A stretch of DNA of 64,000 bases. Source: Micromonospora sp. PLK6-60. Lineage in GTDB: Bacteria > Actinomycetota > Actinomycetes > Mycobacteriales > Micromonosporaceae. This document shows positions 26,241 to 35,467 of the stretch, piece by piece. The notes under the pieces are model-generated. The model saw only the letters and a program-made list of their open reading frames with translations, had not been told where the DNA came from and ran no database searches. Position numbers and translations under genes: made by a program. The stretch's first letter is position 1, and the number at the start of each line of letters is the position of its first letter. The DNA is taken from contig NZ_JAIOAA010000007.1 in assembly GCF_019890675.1 (NCBI RefSeq), positions 1 to 64,000 of the forward strand, read 5' to 3'.

Positions 26241-26669
26241 TCAGGACAGAGTTCCCGGCGGGGCCACCCACTCGGACCGGGGACCGCCGACCTCCGCCAG
26301 CAGGTCGTAGTCCCGGTCGTAGTGCAGGACGGTGGCGGAGTATTCGGCGGCGACCGCCGCGACCGTGAGGTCGGTGGGACTGACCGCCCGCTGATGACCC
26401 CGGGCGGTCAGTGCCAGTTGCAGGTCCCGGGCGCGAGTGGAGACGGCCGCGGTAACCGGAATCTCGACCATCAGCTGGGCGCGTCGGGCGCGGATCACCA
26501 TCGCGTCGCGGAAGTCACGCGCGCTGCGGCCATCCTCAAGGTCGAGCGGTAGGCAAGTCGCCGCCAGGCCTTCCGCCAGGACAGCGGTCACCCGCTTCGC
26601 CACCAGGGGCTGCCGCATCCGCGCCCAGGCCGAGGTGTCGATCAGATAGAGGCCGGGGACTACGTTCAC
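26241..26669 (-). CDS. vapC: PIN-domain toxin, VapC family
   Basis: The 142-residue PIN ribonuclease toxin has acidic metal-site residues in LIDTSAWARM (D11), in SPTDLTVAAVA (about D100) and in HYDRDYDLLAE (about 117-127). It should cleave tRNA or rRNA when freed from its antitoxin. The GTG start overlaps the antitoxin stop in a GTGA junction, so it is translationally coupled to vapB. Confidence 0.88.
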   Translation of the reverse strand: MNVVPGLYLIDTSAWARMRQPLVAKRVTAVLAEGLAATCLPLDLEDGRSARDFRDAMVIRARRAQLMVEIPVTAAVSTRARDLQLALTARGHQRAVSPTDLTVAAVAAEYSATVLHYDRDYDLLAEVGGPRSEWVAPPGTLS

Positions 26670-26884
26670 GCGGCGTCCTTCTCGCTGTCGGGCACCTTGT
26701 CGTCGTCGACGATGCCCGTCCAGTCACGGTCGATCGACAGGAGCTCCCGGATCGCCTCCATCCGCTCGCCGCGCTCGGCGACCAACCGCAACGCGGCGTG
26801 GATGGTGTCCTTCTTGCTCTTTGTCCCCAGCTCACGCCGGGCTCGTTCGAGCAACTCGTCGTCAAGGTCGATAACAGTCTTCAC
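26666..26884 (-). CDS. vapB: antitoxin, VapB family
   Basis: The 72-residue antitoxin starts MKTVIDLDDELLERARRELG, a ribbon-helix-helix N-terminus, with KSKKDTIHAALRLV closing the DNA-binding part. The acidic C-terminal tail (DRDWTGIVDDDKVPDSE) would wrap and block the VapC active site. It probably represses its own promoter. Confidence 0.88.
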   Translation of the reverse strand: MKTVIDLDDELLERARRELGTKSKKDTIHAALRLVAERGERMEAIRELLSIDRDWTGIVDDDKVPDSEKDAA

Positions 26885-26885
26885 G

Positions 26886-26930
26886 CCTCGCAGTATATAA
26901 GCATCGCAAGTCTTTGTATATCGAGTCGCG
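26886..26930 (-). promoter_or_regulatory. probable vapBC promoter
   Basis: An AT-rich island is set in GC-rich DNA just upstream of vapB. Read on the minus strand it contains TATACT about 15 bases before the start codon region and a partly mirrored TATAC / TATATA arrangement that a ribbon-helix-helix repressor could bind. Exact hexamers are uncertain. Confidence 0.4.
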
Positions 26931-26944
26931 CGCCGGCGGGGCGG

Positions 26945-27964
26945 TCAGCCGTGCAGGAAGCGCAGGGCGTTGCCGCCGAGCAGCGCGGCCCGCTGGACGT
27001 CGGTGAGGAAGTCGGACCGGTGCACCACCTGCCCCACCGGCCGCTCGCCCAGCGGGTACGGGTAGTCGCTGCCGAGCAGCACCCGGTCGGCGCCCATGGT
27101 GTCGACAAGCAGCCGCAGCGCGGCCGGCGCGAAGACCACCGAGTCGACGCTGAACCGGTCGACGTAGCTGCTGGGCGGGGCGGCGGAGGCCCCCCGCACC
27201 AGGTCACCCCGCCGGTGCCAGGCGTTGTCGGCGCGACCCAGCCAGAACGGGAAGCTGCCGCCGCCGTGCGCGAAGCAGATCCGCAGCGTCTCCGGAACCT
27301 TGTCGAACACCCCGCCGAGGATCAGCGCCAGCACCGACAGGTGGGTCTCGGCGGGCATCCCGGTCAGCCAACGGGCCATCCAGCGGTCCAGCCGGGGGCC
27401 GCCGGGCATGTCCCAGGGGTGCACGAAGACCGGGGCGCCGACCTGCGCGCAGTGGGTCAGGAACTGCACGATGCCGGCGTCGTCGAGATCCCGGTCGCCG
27501 ACGTGGTTACCGATCTCCACGCCGGCGTGCCCGGCGGCGAGGCAGCGGTCCAGCTCGGCGCAGGCCGCGTCCGGGTCCTGCAACGGCACCTGGCAGAACG
27601 GCACCAGCCGATCGCCACCGGCCGCGGTGACCTCCAGGGTGAGGTCGTTGAAGATCCGGGCCACCCGGACGGCCTGGTCGGCCGGGCGGTCGTAGCTGAA
27701 GAAGACCGGCGTGGGCGAGACGACCTGCACGTCGACGCCGTCGGCGGACATGTCGGCCAGCCGGGTCCGCGCGTCCCAGCACGGCGCGCCGACCGGCCGG
27801 AACTCCCGCTCCCCCACCATGATCATGGCGGCCCGCTCGGAGTCGATCCGCAGCCACGGCCAGCCGGACCCGCCGCAGGCCGCGGCCAGATCCGGCCACC
27901 CCTTCGGTACGACGTGCGTGTGCACGTCGACCACCGGCGTGCGCGTCGGGTCCGGCTCGGCCAT
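26945..27964 (-). CDS. nbaD: 2-amino-3-carboxymuconate-6-semialdehyde decarboxylase (ACMSD)
   Basis: The enzyme decarboxylates the ring-opened product of 3-hydroxyanthranilate and so diverts it from quinolinate to catabolism. The 339-residue amidohydrolase fold shows the metal-binding HxH in VDVHTHVVP (about residues 12-20), a second histidine in VHPWDMPGG, another in FAHGGGSFPF and the metal aspartate in LLGSDYPYPLGE. Its ATG overlaps the stop of the dioxygenase gene by one base. It is the last gene of the operon. Other decarboxylases of the family are possible, but the preceding gene makes ACMSD very likely. Confidence 0.9.
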   Translation of the reverse strand: MAEPDPTRTPVVDVHTHVVPKGWPDLAAACGGSGWPWLRIDSERAAMIMVGEREFRPVGAPCWDARTRLADMSADGVDVQVVSPTPVFFSYDRPADQAVRVARIFNDLTLEVTAAGGDRLVPFCQVPLQDPDAACAELDRCLAAGHAGVEIGNHVGDRDLDDAGIVQFLTHCAQVGAPVFVHPWDMPGGPRLDRWMARWLTGMPAETHLSVLALILGGVFDKVPETLRICFAHGGGSFPFWLGRADNAWHRRGDLVRGASAAPPSSYVDRFSVDSVVFAPAALRLLVDTMGADRVLLGSDYPYPLGERPVGQVVHRSDFLTDVQRAALLGGNALRFLHG

Positions 27965-28488
27965 CAGCCCTTGCCCGGGTGCAGCGCGCCGCAGTTGCCG
28001 CAGGTTCGCGCCTTCTCGTCGGCATAGAACGCCTGGAACACCGGGGGCAGGTCGGCGGCGATGTCGCGGACCTGCAACTCCACCTCGTGCACCTTGTGGT
28101 GGCACTGCGGGCAGTACCACTGGAACTTCTCCAGCGTGCCCTCCTCGCGGACCCGCTCGATCACCATGCCGATCGAGCCGGCCTCGGGCCGCTGCGGCGA
28201 GTGCGGGGTGTTGCGCGGCAGCATCCACATCTGCCCCTCGCGCACGTGCACCGTCCGCGGCCCCTCGGGGAGCATCAGGTCGACGTGCATGTTGCCCTTG
28301 ACCTGATAGAAGAACTCCTCGTACGGGTCGACGTGAAAGTCGGTGCGCTGGTTCGGCCCGCCCACCACCATGACGATGAAGTCGTCACTGCCCGGCAGCA
28401 TCTCCTTGTTGCCCACCGGCGGCTTGAGCAGGTGCTGGTTCTCCCCGATCCAGCCGGAGAAGCTGAACGGCTCGGCGATCTCACTCAC
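27964..28488 (-). CDS. nbaC: 3-hydroxyanthranilate 3,4-dioxygenase
   Basis: This cupin iron dioxygenase opens the ring of 3-hydroxyanthranilate. The 174-residue protein has the family iron-site pattern [15 protein letters not shown] (about residues 51-65, His and Glu ligands) with the third ligand in [10 protein letters not shown] (about 92-101). The C-terminal rubredoxin-like site has two Cys pairs (CPQC and CGNC) as in bacterial enzymes. It overlaps both neighbours and lies between the RidA-type deaminase and ACMSD genes, matching the pathway order. Confidence 0.93.
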   Translation of the reverse strand: MSEIAEPFSFSGWIGENQHLLKPPVGNKEMLPGSDDFIVMVVGGPNQRTDFHVDPYEEFFYQVKGNMHVDLMLPEGPRTVHVREGQMWMLPRNTPHSPQRPEAGSIGMVIERVREEGTLEKFQWYCPQCHHKVHEVELQVRDIAADLPPVFQAFYADEKARTCGNCGALHPGKG

Positions 28489-28906
28489 GATGACCTCCCG
28501 ACGGAAGTAGCGCCACGGCCTGCATCTCGATCAGCAGGTGCGGGTGCGGAAGCTGGTGCACGGCCACCGTGGTCCGGGTCGGCCCGGTGGCGTCGAAGAA
28601 CTCCGCCCACACCTCGTTGTATCCACCGAAGTCATTCATATTGACCAGGTACGACGTCACCTGCACCAGGTCGGCCAGCTCGGCGCCGACCGAGCGGAGC
28701 AGGTCCCGGATGTTCTCGACCACGGCCCGGGTCTGCGCCCGGATGTCCAGGTCGGTGGTGCCGAACTCGTCGACCGACACGCCGGCGAAGGTGTTGTCCG
28801 GCCGCCGTGCCGACGTACCCGACACGAAGACGAACCCGCCGGCCACCTTGACGTGCGGGAAGGCGCCGCGCGGCACGGCCTTTCCCGCGACGACCCGGGC
28901 CGTCAT
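28481..28906 (-). CDS. 2-aminomuconate deaminase (RidA/YjgF family)
   Basis: The 141-residue RidA-type protein should convert 2-aminomuconate to 4-oxalocrotonate. It contains [16 protein letters not shown] (about 25-40), [14 protein letters not shown] and a late [15 protein letters not shown] with the conserved I-E near the end. General imine deaminases share the fold, so the specific role comes from its place in the operon. The last eight bases overlap the dioxygenase start. The ATG at 28906 was chosen; an upstream extension runs through the dispersed repeat. Confidence 0.85.
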   Translation of the reverse strand: MTARVVAGKAVPRGAFPHVKVAGGFVFVSGTSARRPDNTFAGVSVDEFGTTDLDIRAQTRAVVENIRDLLRSVGAELADLVQVTSYLVNMNDFGGYNEVWAEFFDATGPTRTTVAVHQLPHPHLLIEMQAVALLPSGGHRE

Positions 28907-28920
28907 CGGGCCGCTCTTCG

Positions 28921-28966
28921 TTCGCGACTGCGGGGCTCGCAAACCCGGCTCACTCCTCGCGCTCAC
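28921..28966. repeat. short dispersed repeat (TTCGCGACTGCGGGGCTC type), copy 1
   Basis: It begins TTCGCGACTGCGGGGCTCGC and ends CTCACTCCTCGCGCTCAC, the same two blocks as at 30813-30856 with a different middle. It fills the gap between two otherwise overlapping operon genes and its last bases form the stop of the decarboxylase gene. Confidence 0.7.
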
Positions 28967-29736
28967 GACGAAGCCCTCAGGGAGGCGGTGCCGAGCTTCT
29001 CCACCACGGCGCGGACGTGGGCGCCCGGCCGCAGCGGCACTGCGGCGGTGGCCGCGCCGGCCAGGAAGACCCAGCCCTTGCGCAGCCGGACGCCGTGCCG
29101 GCCGGCCAGCCGCAGACCCTCGTCCAGCGCGCGGCGCGGGTCGCCGAGGATGGCCGCGGTCGAGCCGACCTGCGCCACCCGCCCGTCGATCTCCAGCAGC
29201 ACGCCGAGGTTGTCCAGCCCGTCCGGCACCGGGGACCACGGCCCCACGGCGAACGCCGCCGCCGAGGTGTTGTCGGCGATCACGTCCGGCAGGGAGAACC
29301 GGAAGTCGGCGTACCGGGAGTCGATCAGCTCGATCGCCGGGGCGACCGCGCGGACGGCCCGGGTGAAGGAGCCGACCGGCTCGCCCGGGTCGGGCAGCCG
29401 GTCCAGCAGGAACGCCACCTCCGGCTCGACCCGGGGGTGGATGAAAGCGCCCACGTCGACGGTGCCGCCGTCGGGCACCCGCATCACGTCGGTGAGCCGG
29501 CCCCAGATCACCTCGTCCACCCCGACCTGGGCCATCTTGGCCTTGCTGGTCAGCCCCATCTTCAGCCCGACCAGCCGCTCGCCGCGGTCCAGGCGGCGCT
29601 GGAGCAGGGCGGTCTGCACCGCGTACGCGGCGTCGACGTCGAGGCCGGTCTCGGCGGCCAGCTGCGGGATCGCGGTGGCGGTGTCGGCCGCCGCGCCCAG
29701 CTTCTCGGCGATCCCCGCCACGTCCGGCCCGATCAT
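28963..29736 (-). CDS. 2-oxo-3-hexenedioate (4-oxalocrotonate) decarboxylase
   Basis: The 257-residue protein of the fumarylacetoacetase-like hydratase/decarboxylase family converts 4-oxalocrotonate to 2-oxopent-4-enoate in meta-cleavage pathways. Seen are [20 protein letters not shown] (about 66-85), the metal-binding [13 protein letters not shown] (about 107-119), and [13 protein letters not shown] with [11 protein letters not shown]. The paralogue at 31780 is the hydratase; the two were told apart by operon position and by similarity of type, so their labels could be swapped. The start overlaps the aldolase stop by four bases (ATGA). Confidence 0.85.
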   Translation of the reverse strand: MIGPDVAGIAEKLGAAADTATAIPQLAAETGLDVDAAYAVQTALLQRRLDRGERLVGLKMGLTSKAKMAQVGVDEVIWGRLTDVMRVPDGGTVDVGAFIHPRVEPEVAFLLDRLPDPGEPVGSFTRAVRAVAPAIELIDSRYADFRFSLPDVIADNTSAAAFAVGPWSPVPDGLDNLGVLLEIDGRVAQVGSTAAILGDPRRALDEGLRLAGRHGVRLRKGWVFLAGAATAAVPLRPGAHVRAVVEKLGTASLRASS

Positions 29737-30797
29737 GAGGTCTCCTTGCTGCCGGCCAGGTCCAGTGCCACGTCCACGATCATGTCCTCCTGGCCGCCGA
29801 CCATCCGCCGCCGGCCCAGCTCCACCAGGATCGACCGGACGTCCACCCCGTACTTCGCCGAGGCCCGCTCGGCGTGCCGCAGGAAGCTGGAGTAGACGCC
29901 CGCGTACCCGAGGGAGAGGGTTTCCCGGTCGACCTGGACCGGCCGGTCCTGGAGCGGGCGGACGACGTCGTCGGCGGCGTCCATCAGCGCGAACACGTCG
30001 CAGCCGTGCTTCCAGCCGTGCAGCTCGGCGACCGCGACGAAGACCTCCAGCGGGGCGTTGCCCGCGCCCGCGCCCATGCCGGCCAGCGAGGCGTCCACCC
30101 GGACGGTCCGGCCGGGCGGGGCGTCCGGGCCGGCCGGCCCGGCGCCGAGGATCCGGCCGTGCTCGACCGCCAGCACGCTGTTCGCCACGCCCAGCGACAG
30201 GTTGTGGTGCGCGTGGATGCCGATCTGCGTCTCCGGTGCGAGCACCTGCCGGTACGCGTCGACCCGCGCCGCGACGTCGGACATCAGCAGCCGGCCGCCG
30301 GAGTCGGTGACGTAGACGCAGTGCGCCCCGTACGACTCCATCAGCTTGGCCTGCGCGGCCAGCCCGGCCGGGTCGTTCATGTGCGACATCATCAGGAACC
30401 CGGCGACATCCATGCCGTTCTCCCGGGCCCAGGAGATGTGCTGCGCGGAGATGTCGGCCTCGGTGCAGTGGGTGGCGATCCGCACGCTGGTCACCCCGAG
30501 CGCCTGCGCCGCCTTCAGGTCGGCGATGGTGCCGATGCCGGGCAGCAGCAGGGTGGTGAGCTTCGCGTTCGTCAGCACCTCGGCGGCGGCGGAGATCCAC
30601 TCCGCGTCGCCGGCCGCGCCGTGGCCGTAGTTGACGCTGGAGCCGGCCAGGCCGTCGCCGTGCGCCACCTCGATCGCGGCCACCCCGGCCGCGTCGAGCG
30701 CGGCGGCGATGGTCCGCACCTGGTCCACCGTGTACCGGTGCGCGATGGCGTGCATGCCGTCGCGCAGCGTCACGTCCTGGATGTAGAGGTCGGTCAT
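29733..30797 (-). CDS. 4-hydroxy-2-oxovalerate aldolase
   Basis: This 354-residue TIM-barrel, metal-dependent aldolase splits 4-hydroxy-2-oxovalerate into pyruvate and acetaldehyde. It begins with the [10 protein letters not shown] motif (about residues 8-17) and has the metal histidines in HAHHNLSLG (about 198-206). It normally forms a channelling complex with the acetaldehyde dehydrogenase encoded just upstream, with which it shares an ATGA overlap. An acidic, Gly/Pro insertion after RILGAG (about 220-235) is slightly longer than usual. Confidence 0.93.
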   Translation of the reverse strand: MTDLYIQDVTLRDGMHAIAHRYTVDQVRTIAAALDAAGVAAIEVAHGDGLAGSSVNYGHGAAGDAEWISAAAEVLTNAKLTTLLLPGIGTIADLKAAQALGVTSVRIATHCTEADISAQHISWARENGMDVAGFLMMSHMNDPAGLAAQAKLMESYGAHCVYVTDSGGRLLMSDVAARVDAYRQVLAPETQIGIHAHHNLSLGVANSVLAVEHGRILGAGPAGPDAPPGRTVRVDASLAGMGAGAGNAPLEVFVAVAELHGWKHGCDVFALMDAADDVVRPLQDRPVQVDRETLSLGYAGVYSSFLRHAERASAKYGVDVRSILVELGRRRMVGGQEDMIVDVALDLAGSKETS

Positions 30798-31783
30798 GCG
30801 GTGCCCCCCTGGTTCGCGACTGCGGGGCTCCGCTCCGCTGCACTCCTCGCGCTCACCCCGACCCCCTCCGAGCGCAGGGCCACCAGCCGCTCCGCGGTGC
30901 GCAGCGCGGCCGAGGTCATGATGTCCAGGTTGCCGGCGTACGCGGGCAGGTAGTGCCCGGCGCCGGAGACCTCCAGGAAGACCGAGACCTGAAGCCCGGT
31001 GAAGTGCCGCCCGAGCACCGGCGCGTACGTGTCCACCCGGTCGAACTGCACGTCCTGCTTGAGCCGGTAGCCGGGCACGTACTCCTGCACGGCGGCCACC
31101 ATGTCGGCCACCGAGGCGGCGATCGCCGCCCGGTCCGCGTCGGCGTCCGGGCAGAGGCAGTAGACGGTGTCCCGCATCAGCAGCGGCGGGTCGGCCGGGT
31201 TCAGCACGATGATGGCCTTGCCGCGCCCGGCGCCGCCGACCACCTCGATGGCCCGGGCGGTGGTCTCGGTGAACTCGTCGATGTTGGCCCGGGTGCCCGG
31301 ACCGGCCGACTTCGACGCGATCGAGGCGACGATCTCCCCGTACGCCACCGGGGTGACCCGGCCGACCGCGTGCACGATCGGCACGGTGGCCTGCCCGCCG
31401 CAGGTCACCATGTTGACGTTCGGCTCGCCCAGGTGCTCGTCGAGGTTGACGGTAGGCACCACGTACGGGCCGATCGCCGCCGGGGTCAGGTCGACCACGG
31501 TCCGGCCGTGCGCCCGCAGCACCTCGTCGTGCCGGCGGTGCGCGCCGGCCGAGGTGGCGTCGAAGACCAGCTCGACGTCGGCGAACTCCGGCATCGCCAC
31601 CAGGCCGTCCGCCCCCTCGGCGGTGGTGGCCACGCCGAGCCGGCGGGCCCGGGCCAGGCCGTCCGAGGCCGGGTCGATCCCGGCCATCGCCACCATCCGC
31701 AGGCGCTCACTGAGCCGGAGCACCTTGATCATCAGGTCGGTGCCGATGTTGCCCGACCCGAGCACCGCCACACCGACGCTCAT
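30794..31783 (-). CDS. acetaldehyde dehydrogenase (acylating)
   Basis: The enzyme oxidises acetaldehyde with NAD and CoA to acetyl-CoA, taking acetaldehyde through a tunnel from the aldolase. The 329-residue chain has the nucleotide fold [12 protein letters not shown] (about 9-20) and the catalytic cysteine in [11 protein letters not shown] (about 124-134). Its last 20 residues or so ([18 protein letters not shown]) are encoded by a copy of the short dispersed repeat and are unlike the family tail. Coupled by ATGA overlaps on both sides. Confidence 0.93.
   Translation of the reverse strand: MSVGVAVLGSGNIGTDLMIKVLRLSERLRMVAMAGIDPASDGLARARRLGVATTAEGADGLVAMPEFADVELVFDATSAGAHRRHDEVLRAHGRTVVDLTPAAIGPYVVPTVNLDEHLGEPNVNMVTCGGQATVPIVHAVGRVTPVAYGEIVASIASKSAGPGTRANIDEFTETTARAIEVVGGAGRGKAIIVLNPADPPLLMRDTVYCLCPDADADRAAIAASVADMVAAVQEYVPGYRLKQDVQFDRVDTYAPVLGRHFTGLQVSVFLEVSGAGHYLPAYAGNLDIMTSAALRTAERLVALRSEGVGVSARSAAERSPAVANQGGTA
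30813..30856. repeat. short dispersed repeat (TTCGCGACTGCGGGGCTC type), copy 2
   Basis: It shares TTCGCGACTGCGGGGCTC and CACTCCTCGCGCTCAC with the copy at 28921. It lies inside the 3' end of the acetaldehyde dehydrogenase gene and supplies its final codons in frame. Confidence 0.7.
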
Positions 31784-32634
31784 GAGGCCCCTTCCGAGGA
31801 GAAACAGGTACGCACCGAGCCGAGCCCGGAGATCCGCGCCTCGTACGCGGCGCCCGGGGTGACCGGCACCATCGGGCCGAGCGCGCCGGAGAGCACCACG
31901 TCACCGGCGCGCAGCGGGTCGCCGGCCCGGGCCATGGTGCCGGCCAGCCACTCCAGGGCGTGCAGCGGGTTGCCGAGGCAGGCCGCCCCGGCGCCGACGG
32001 ACACCGGCTCCCCGGCGTGTTCGAGGACCATCCCGGCCAGCCGCAGGTCCACGTCGGCGAGCCGGCGGGGCCTGGTGCCCAGCACGAAGAGCCCGCTGGA
32101 GGCGTTGTCGGCGATGGTGTCCACGATGGAGATGTCCCAGCCGGCGATCCGCGAGTCGACGATCTCGATGGCCGGCAGCACGTGGTCGACGGCCCGGATC
32201 AGGTCGACCGAGGTGACCCGCTCGTCGGGCAGGTCCGCGCCGAGCACGAAGGCGATCTCCGCCTCCACCCGGGGCTGGAGCAGCCGACCGATCGGCACCT
32301 CGACCCCGTCGCCCACCGACATGTCGTCGAAGAGCACCCCGAAGTCGGGCTGGAAGACGCCGAAGCTCTCCTGCACCGCCCGCGAGGTCAGGCCGATCTT
32401 CGCGCCCACCCGCCGGTGCCCCTTGCCGAGCCGCTGCCGGGTGTAGACCTGCTGCACCTGGTACGCGGTCTCGATGTCGCCCTCCGGCAGCAGCCGCCCG
32501 CGCAGCGGCGGGCACGGCTTCTCCTGCTGCCGGGCCACGGCCAGTTCCCGGTTGGCGGCCTCGATGTCCACGGTCGTCCCCGTCCCTCGCTGCGCTCGCT
32601 GACGCCGTGCATTCTGCCCGCCGCGCGCACTCAT
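31780..32634 (-). CDS. 2-oxopent-4-enoate (2-keto-4-pentenoate) hydratase
   Basis: The enzyme adds water to 2-oxopent-4-enoate to give 4-hydroxy-2-oxovalerate. Motifs of the family are visible: [20 protein letters not shown], the metal-binding [26 protein letters not shown] and a final LGSVRTCF. The ATG at 32634 forms an ATGA overlap with the preceding dehydrogenase stop and gives 284 residues. Its first 20 or so codons run through a repeat-like CGTCAGCGAGCGCAGCGAGG and look non-native. The GTG at 32571 (263 residues) is the alternative and fits usual family length better. Confidence 0.85.
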   Translation of the reverse strand: MSARGGQNARRQRAQRGTGTTVDIEAANRELAVARQQEKPCPPLRGRLLPEGDIETAYQVQQVYTRQRLGKGHRRVGAKIGLTSRAVQESFGVFQPDFGVLFDDMSVGDGVEVPIGRLLQPRVEAEIAFVLGADLPDERVTSVDLIRAVDHVLPAIEIVDSRIAGWDISIVDTIADNASSGLFVLGTRPRRLADVDLRLAGMVLEHAGEPVSVGAGAACLGNPLHALEWLAGTMARAGDPLRAGDVVLSGALGPMVPVTPGAAYEARISGLGSVRTCFSSEGAS

Positions 32635-34136
32635 GAGAGGTCCACGCAGACGTTTGTCAGCTCGGAATAGAAGTCGAGCGAGTGCACGCCGCCCTCCCGG
32701 CCGACGCCGGACGCCTTCACCCCGCCGAACGGGGTGCGCAGGTCGCGCAGGAACCAGGTGTTCACCCAGACGATCCCGGCGTCCAGCCGGGCGCCGGCCC
32801 GGTGCGCCCGGCCCACGTCCCGGGTCCAGACCGTCGCGGCCAGGCCGTAGTCGGTGCCGTTGGCCAGCGCGTACGCCTCGTCCTCGTCGTCGAACGGGGC
32901 GACGTGCACCACCGGGCCGAAGATCTCCTCGGTGTTGGTGCGGGCGTCCGGCCCGAGCCCGGTCAGCACGGTCGGCCGCACGTACGCGCCACCGTCGCGG
33001 GCGTCGCCGAAGCGCGGCACCCCGCCCCCGGTCAGCACCTCGGCGCCCTCGGTGCGGGCCAGGTCGTAGTGGCCGAGCACCTTGTCCCGGTGGGCGTGCG
33101 AGATCAGCGGCATGTTCACCGTCGCCTCGTCGGCCGGCCAGCCGTACGCCAGCTCCCCGGCCCGCTTCGCCAGCCGGGCGGTGAACTCCTCGAACACCGG
33201 CCGCTGCACGTAGATCCGCTCGGTGCAGAGGCAGACCTGGCCGCCGTTGGTGAAGCTGGACCGGACCGAACCGGCCACCGCGGCGTCCAGGTCGGCGTCG
33301 GCGAAGACCAGGCCGGCGTTCTTGCCGCCCAACTCGAAGCTGACCGCCTTCACCCCGTCGGCGGCGGCCCGCATGATGGCGCTGCCGGTGGCCGACTCGC
33401 CGGTGAAGGTGATCGCGTCCACCCCCGGGTGCCGGGTGAGGAACTCGCCGGCCGAGTCCGGGCCGAAGCCGTGCACCAGGTTGAACACCCCGTCGGGCAC
33501 GCCGGCCGCGGCCATCACCTCGGCCAGCAGGGTGGCCGACGCCGGGGTTTCCTCGCTGGGCTTCACCACCACCGCGTTGCCGCAGGCCAGCGCCGGGGCG
33601 ACCTTCCAGGTGAGGAGCAGCAGCGGCAGGTTCCACGGCACGATCACCGCGACCACGCCGACCGGCTTGCGGACCGCGTAGTTCAACGCCCGGCCGCCGG
33701 TCGAGGTGACCGTGGTGAACGACTCGGTGGGCGCGGTCGCCACGATCTCGGCGAACGCCCGGAAGTTGGCCGCGCCGCGCGGGATGTCCAGCGTACGGGC
33801 CTGGGAGATGGCCTTGCCGGTGTCCGCCACCTCGGCGGCGACCAGGTCGTCGAAGCGCCGTTCCAGCTCGTCGGCGATCCGGCGCAGCACCTCGGCGCGC
33901 TCCCGCTCCCCCGTCCGGCCCCACGGCCCGCGCAGCGCCGCCCGCGCCGCGGCGACCGCGTCGTCCACCGTGCCGCGATCCGCCTCGACCACCTCGAAGA
34001 CCGGCTCGCCGGTGACCGGGCTGCGCTTGGTGAACCGGCTGCCGGCGGCGACGAACTCGCCGCCGACGAAGTTGCGCAGCAGGCCCGGCCCGTCCGGCGC
34101 GGTGCCGGCCATCAGCCGCGGATCCCAGCGCGTCAT
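32631..34136 (-). CDS. 2-hydroxymuconic / 2-aminomuconic semialdehyde dehydrogenase
   Basis: This 501-residue NAD aldehyde dehydrogenase oxidises 2-aminomuconate semialdehyde, the ACMSD product, to 2-aminomuconate. The catalytic glutamate lies in FELGGKNAGLVFADAD (about 262-277) and the cysteine in NGGQVCLCTERIYV (about 294-307), the QVCLC form being typical of this subgroup. PWNLPLLLLTWK and EEIFGPVVHVAPF are standard. It has ATGA overlaps with both neighbours. Confidence 0.9.
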   Translation of the reverse strand: MTRWDPRLMAGTAPDGPGLLRNFVGGEFVAAGSRFTKRSPVTGEPVFEVVEADRGTVDDAVAAARAALRGPWGRTGERERAEVLRRIADELERRFDDLVAAEVADTGKAISQARTLDIPRGAANFRAFAEIVATAPTESFTTVTSTGGRALNYAVRKPVGVVAVIVPWNLPLLLLTWKVAPALACGNAVVVKPSEETPASATLLAEVMAAAGVPDGVFNLVHGFGPDSAGEFLTRHPGVDAITFTGESATGSAIMRAAADGVKAVSFELGGKNAGLVFADADLDAAVAGSVRSSFTNGGQVCLCTERIYVQRPVFEEFTARLAKRAGELAYGWPADEATVNMPLISHAHRDKVLGHYDLARTEGAEVLTGGGVPRFGDARDGGAYVRPTVLTGLGPDARTNTEEIFGPVVHVAPFDDEDEAYALANGTDYGLAATVWTRDVGRAHRAGARLDAGIVWVNTWFLRDLRTPFGGVKASGVGREGGVHSLDFYSELTNVCVDLS

Positions 34137-35467
34137 CCCCGCCTCCCCCGGCCGATCAGGGCGCCGACCGCGCCGGCCAGCAGCGCCGCCGCCCCGGCGG
34201 CGGCCACCCCGACCAGTTGGTGCTGCCGCCGCACCCGGCGGCGCACCTCGGCGTACGGGGTGGTGGAGAAGGAGACCAGCTCGTAGCGGGAGACGTACCG
34301 GCCGGGCAGGGCGCGTTCCAGGGCGTGTTCGATCCGCTTGCCGGCCCGGAACAGCGGGGAGGCAACCTTGTCCCGCATCTCCACGAAGTTGGCCAGCGCC
34401 ATCCGGGCGATCGCCTCCGCGTTCTCCTGCCGCCGCGCCTGGTAGAGCGGCAGCGCCGCGGCCCATTCGTCGGCGCACTCGTCGAGGCAGCGGTCCAGCT
34501 CGACGACGTCCTCGAACGCGCAGTTGGCGCCCTGGCCGTAGAACGGCACGATGGCGTGCGCCGCGTCGCCGACCAGCGCCACCCGGCCGTCGACCTGCCA
34601 GGGCGCGCAGCGGACCGTGCCGAGCACGCCGACCGGGTTGTGCTGGTAGTCGTCCACCAGGTTGGGCGCGAGCGGGATCAGGTCCGGGTAGTGCTCGGCG
34701 AAGTGCTGTTCGATGGCGGCCGGGCTGCCCAGCGAGGCGAAGCTGGCCGTGCCGTGGGTCGGCCAGAACAGCGTGCAGGTGAAGGAGCGGTCCGGGTTCG
34801 GCAGCGCGATCATCATCGAGGTGCCGCGCGGCCAGATGTGCAGGGCGCCCGGGTCGAGGGCGAACTCGCCGCCGACCGGCGGAATGGTGAGTTCCTTGTA
34901 GCCGTAGTCGAGGAAGTCCAGGCTCTCGGTCAGCACCCCGTACCCGAGGAGTTGCCCGCGCACCGCGGAGCCGGCGCCGTCCGCGCCGAGGACCACCGCG
35001 GCGGTCTCGGCGACCTTGCCCTGCGGGGTCTCGAAGGTCAGCTCGCCGGTGGTCGGGTCGAGGCCGACCAGCCGGTGGTCGAAGGCGATCCGCACGCCGG
35101 GCAGCGCGGCGGCGGCGTCCAGCAGGGCGTTGTTCAGCGCGCCCCGGCTGATCGAGTTGATCGCCCGGTCGCCGGCGACGCTGTACGACTGGAACTGCTG
35201 CTCGCCGGCGACCGGGTGGATCATCCGGCCGCGCATCGGCAGCGCGTCGGCCATCACCCGCTCGTCGAGCCCGATCCGGCGCAGCGCGTCCAGGCCCCGC
35301 TCGGAGAGCGCCAGGTTGATCGACCGGCCCCGCTCGACCTTGCCGGTGCGCGGGTCCGGCCGCCGCTCGTAGAGCGCCACCGGGTAGCCGCGCCGGGCCA
35401 GGTAGCAGGCCAGCAGGCAGCCCGCCAGCCCGGCGCCGACCACCGCGATCTCGTCCCGCTCGCTCAC
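34133..35467 (-). CDS. kmo: kynurenine 3-monooxygenase
   Basis: This FAD- and NADPH-dependent hydroxylase makes 3-hydroxykynurenine. The 444-residue protein has the dinucleotide motif VVGAGLAGCLLACYLARRG (about 9-27), the family block GRSINLALSERG (about 48-59), the second FAD motif RVALVGDAAHAIVPFYGQG, and CAFEDV after it. A hydrophobic C-terminal segment (VGVAAAGAAALLAGAVGALIG) may anchor it to the membrane, as in many KMOs. GTG start within a GTGA overlap with kynU. Confidence 0.94.
   Translation of the reverse strand: MSERDEIAVVGAGLAGCLLACYLARRGYPVALYERRPDPRTGKVERGRSINLALSERGLDALRRIGLDERVMADALPMRGRMIHPVAGEQQFQSYSVAGDRAINSISRGALNNALLDAAAALPGVRIAFDHRLVGLDPTTGELTFETPQGKVAETAAVVLGADGAGSAVRGQLLGYGVLTESLDFLDYGYKELTIPPVGGEFALDPGALHIWPRGTSMMIALPNPDRSFTCTLFWPTHGTASFASLGSPAAIEQHFAEHYPDLIPLAPNLVDDYQHNPVGVLGTVRCAPWQVDGRVALVGDAAHAIVPFYGQGANCAFEDVVELDRCLDECADEWAAALPLYQARRQENAEAIARMALANFVEMRDKVASPLFRAGKRIEHALERALPGRYVSRYELVSFSTTPYAEVRRRVRRQHQLVGVAAAGAAALLAGAVGALIGRGRRG

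Noticed and set aside
29733..30797. Citramalate or isopropylmalate synthase instead of the aldolase
   Set aside because: The size is smaller, and it has an ATGA overlap with acetaldehyde dehydrogenase and the HAHHNLSLG block, all of which fit the meta-cleavage aldolase.
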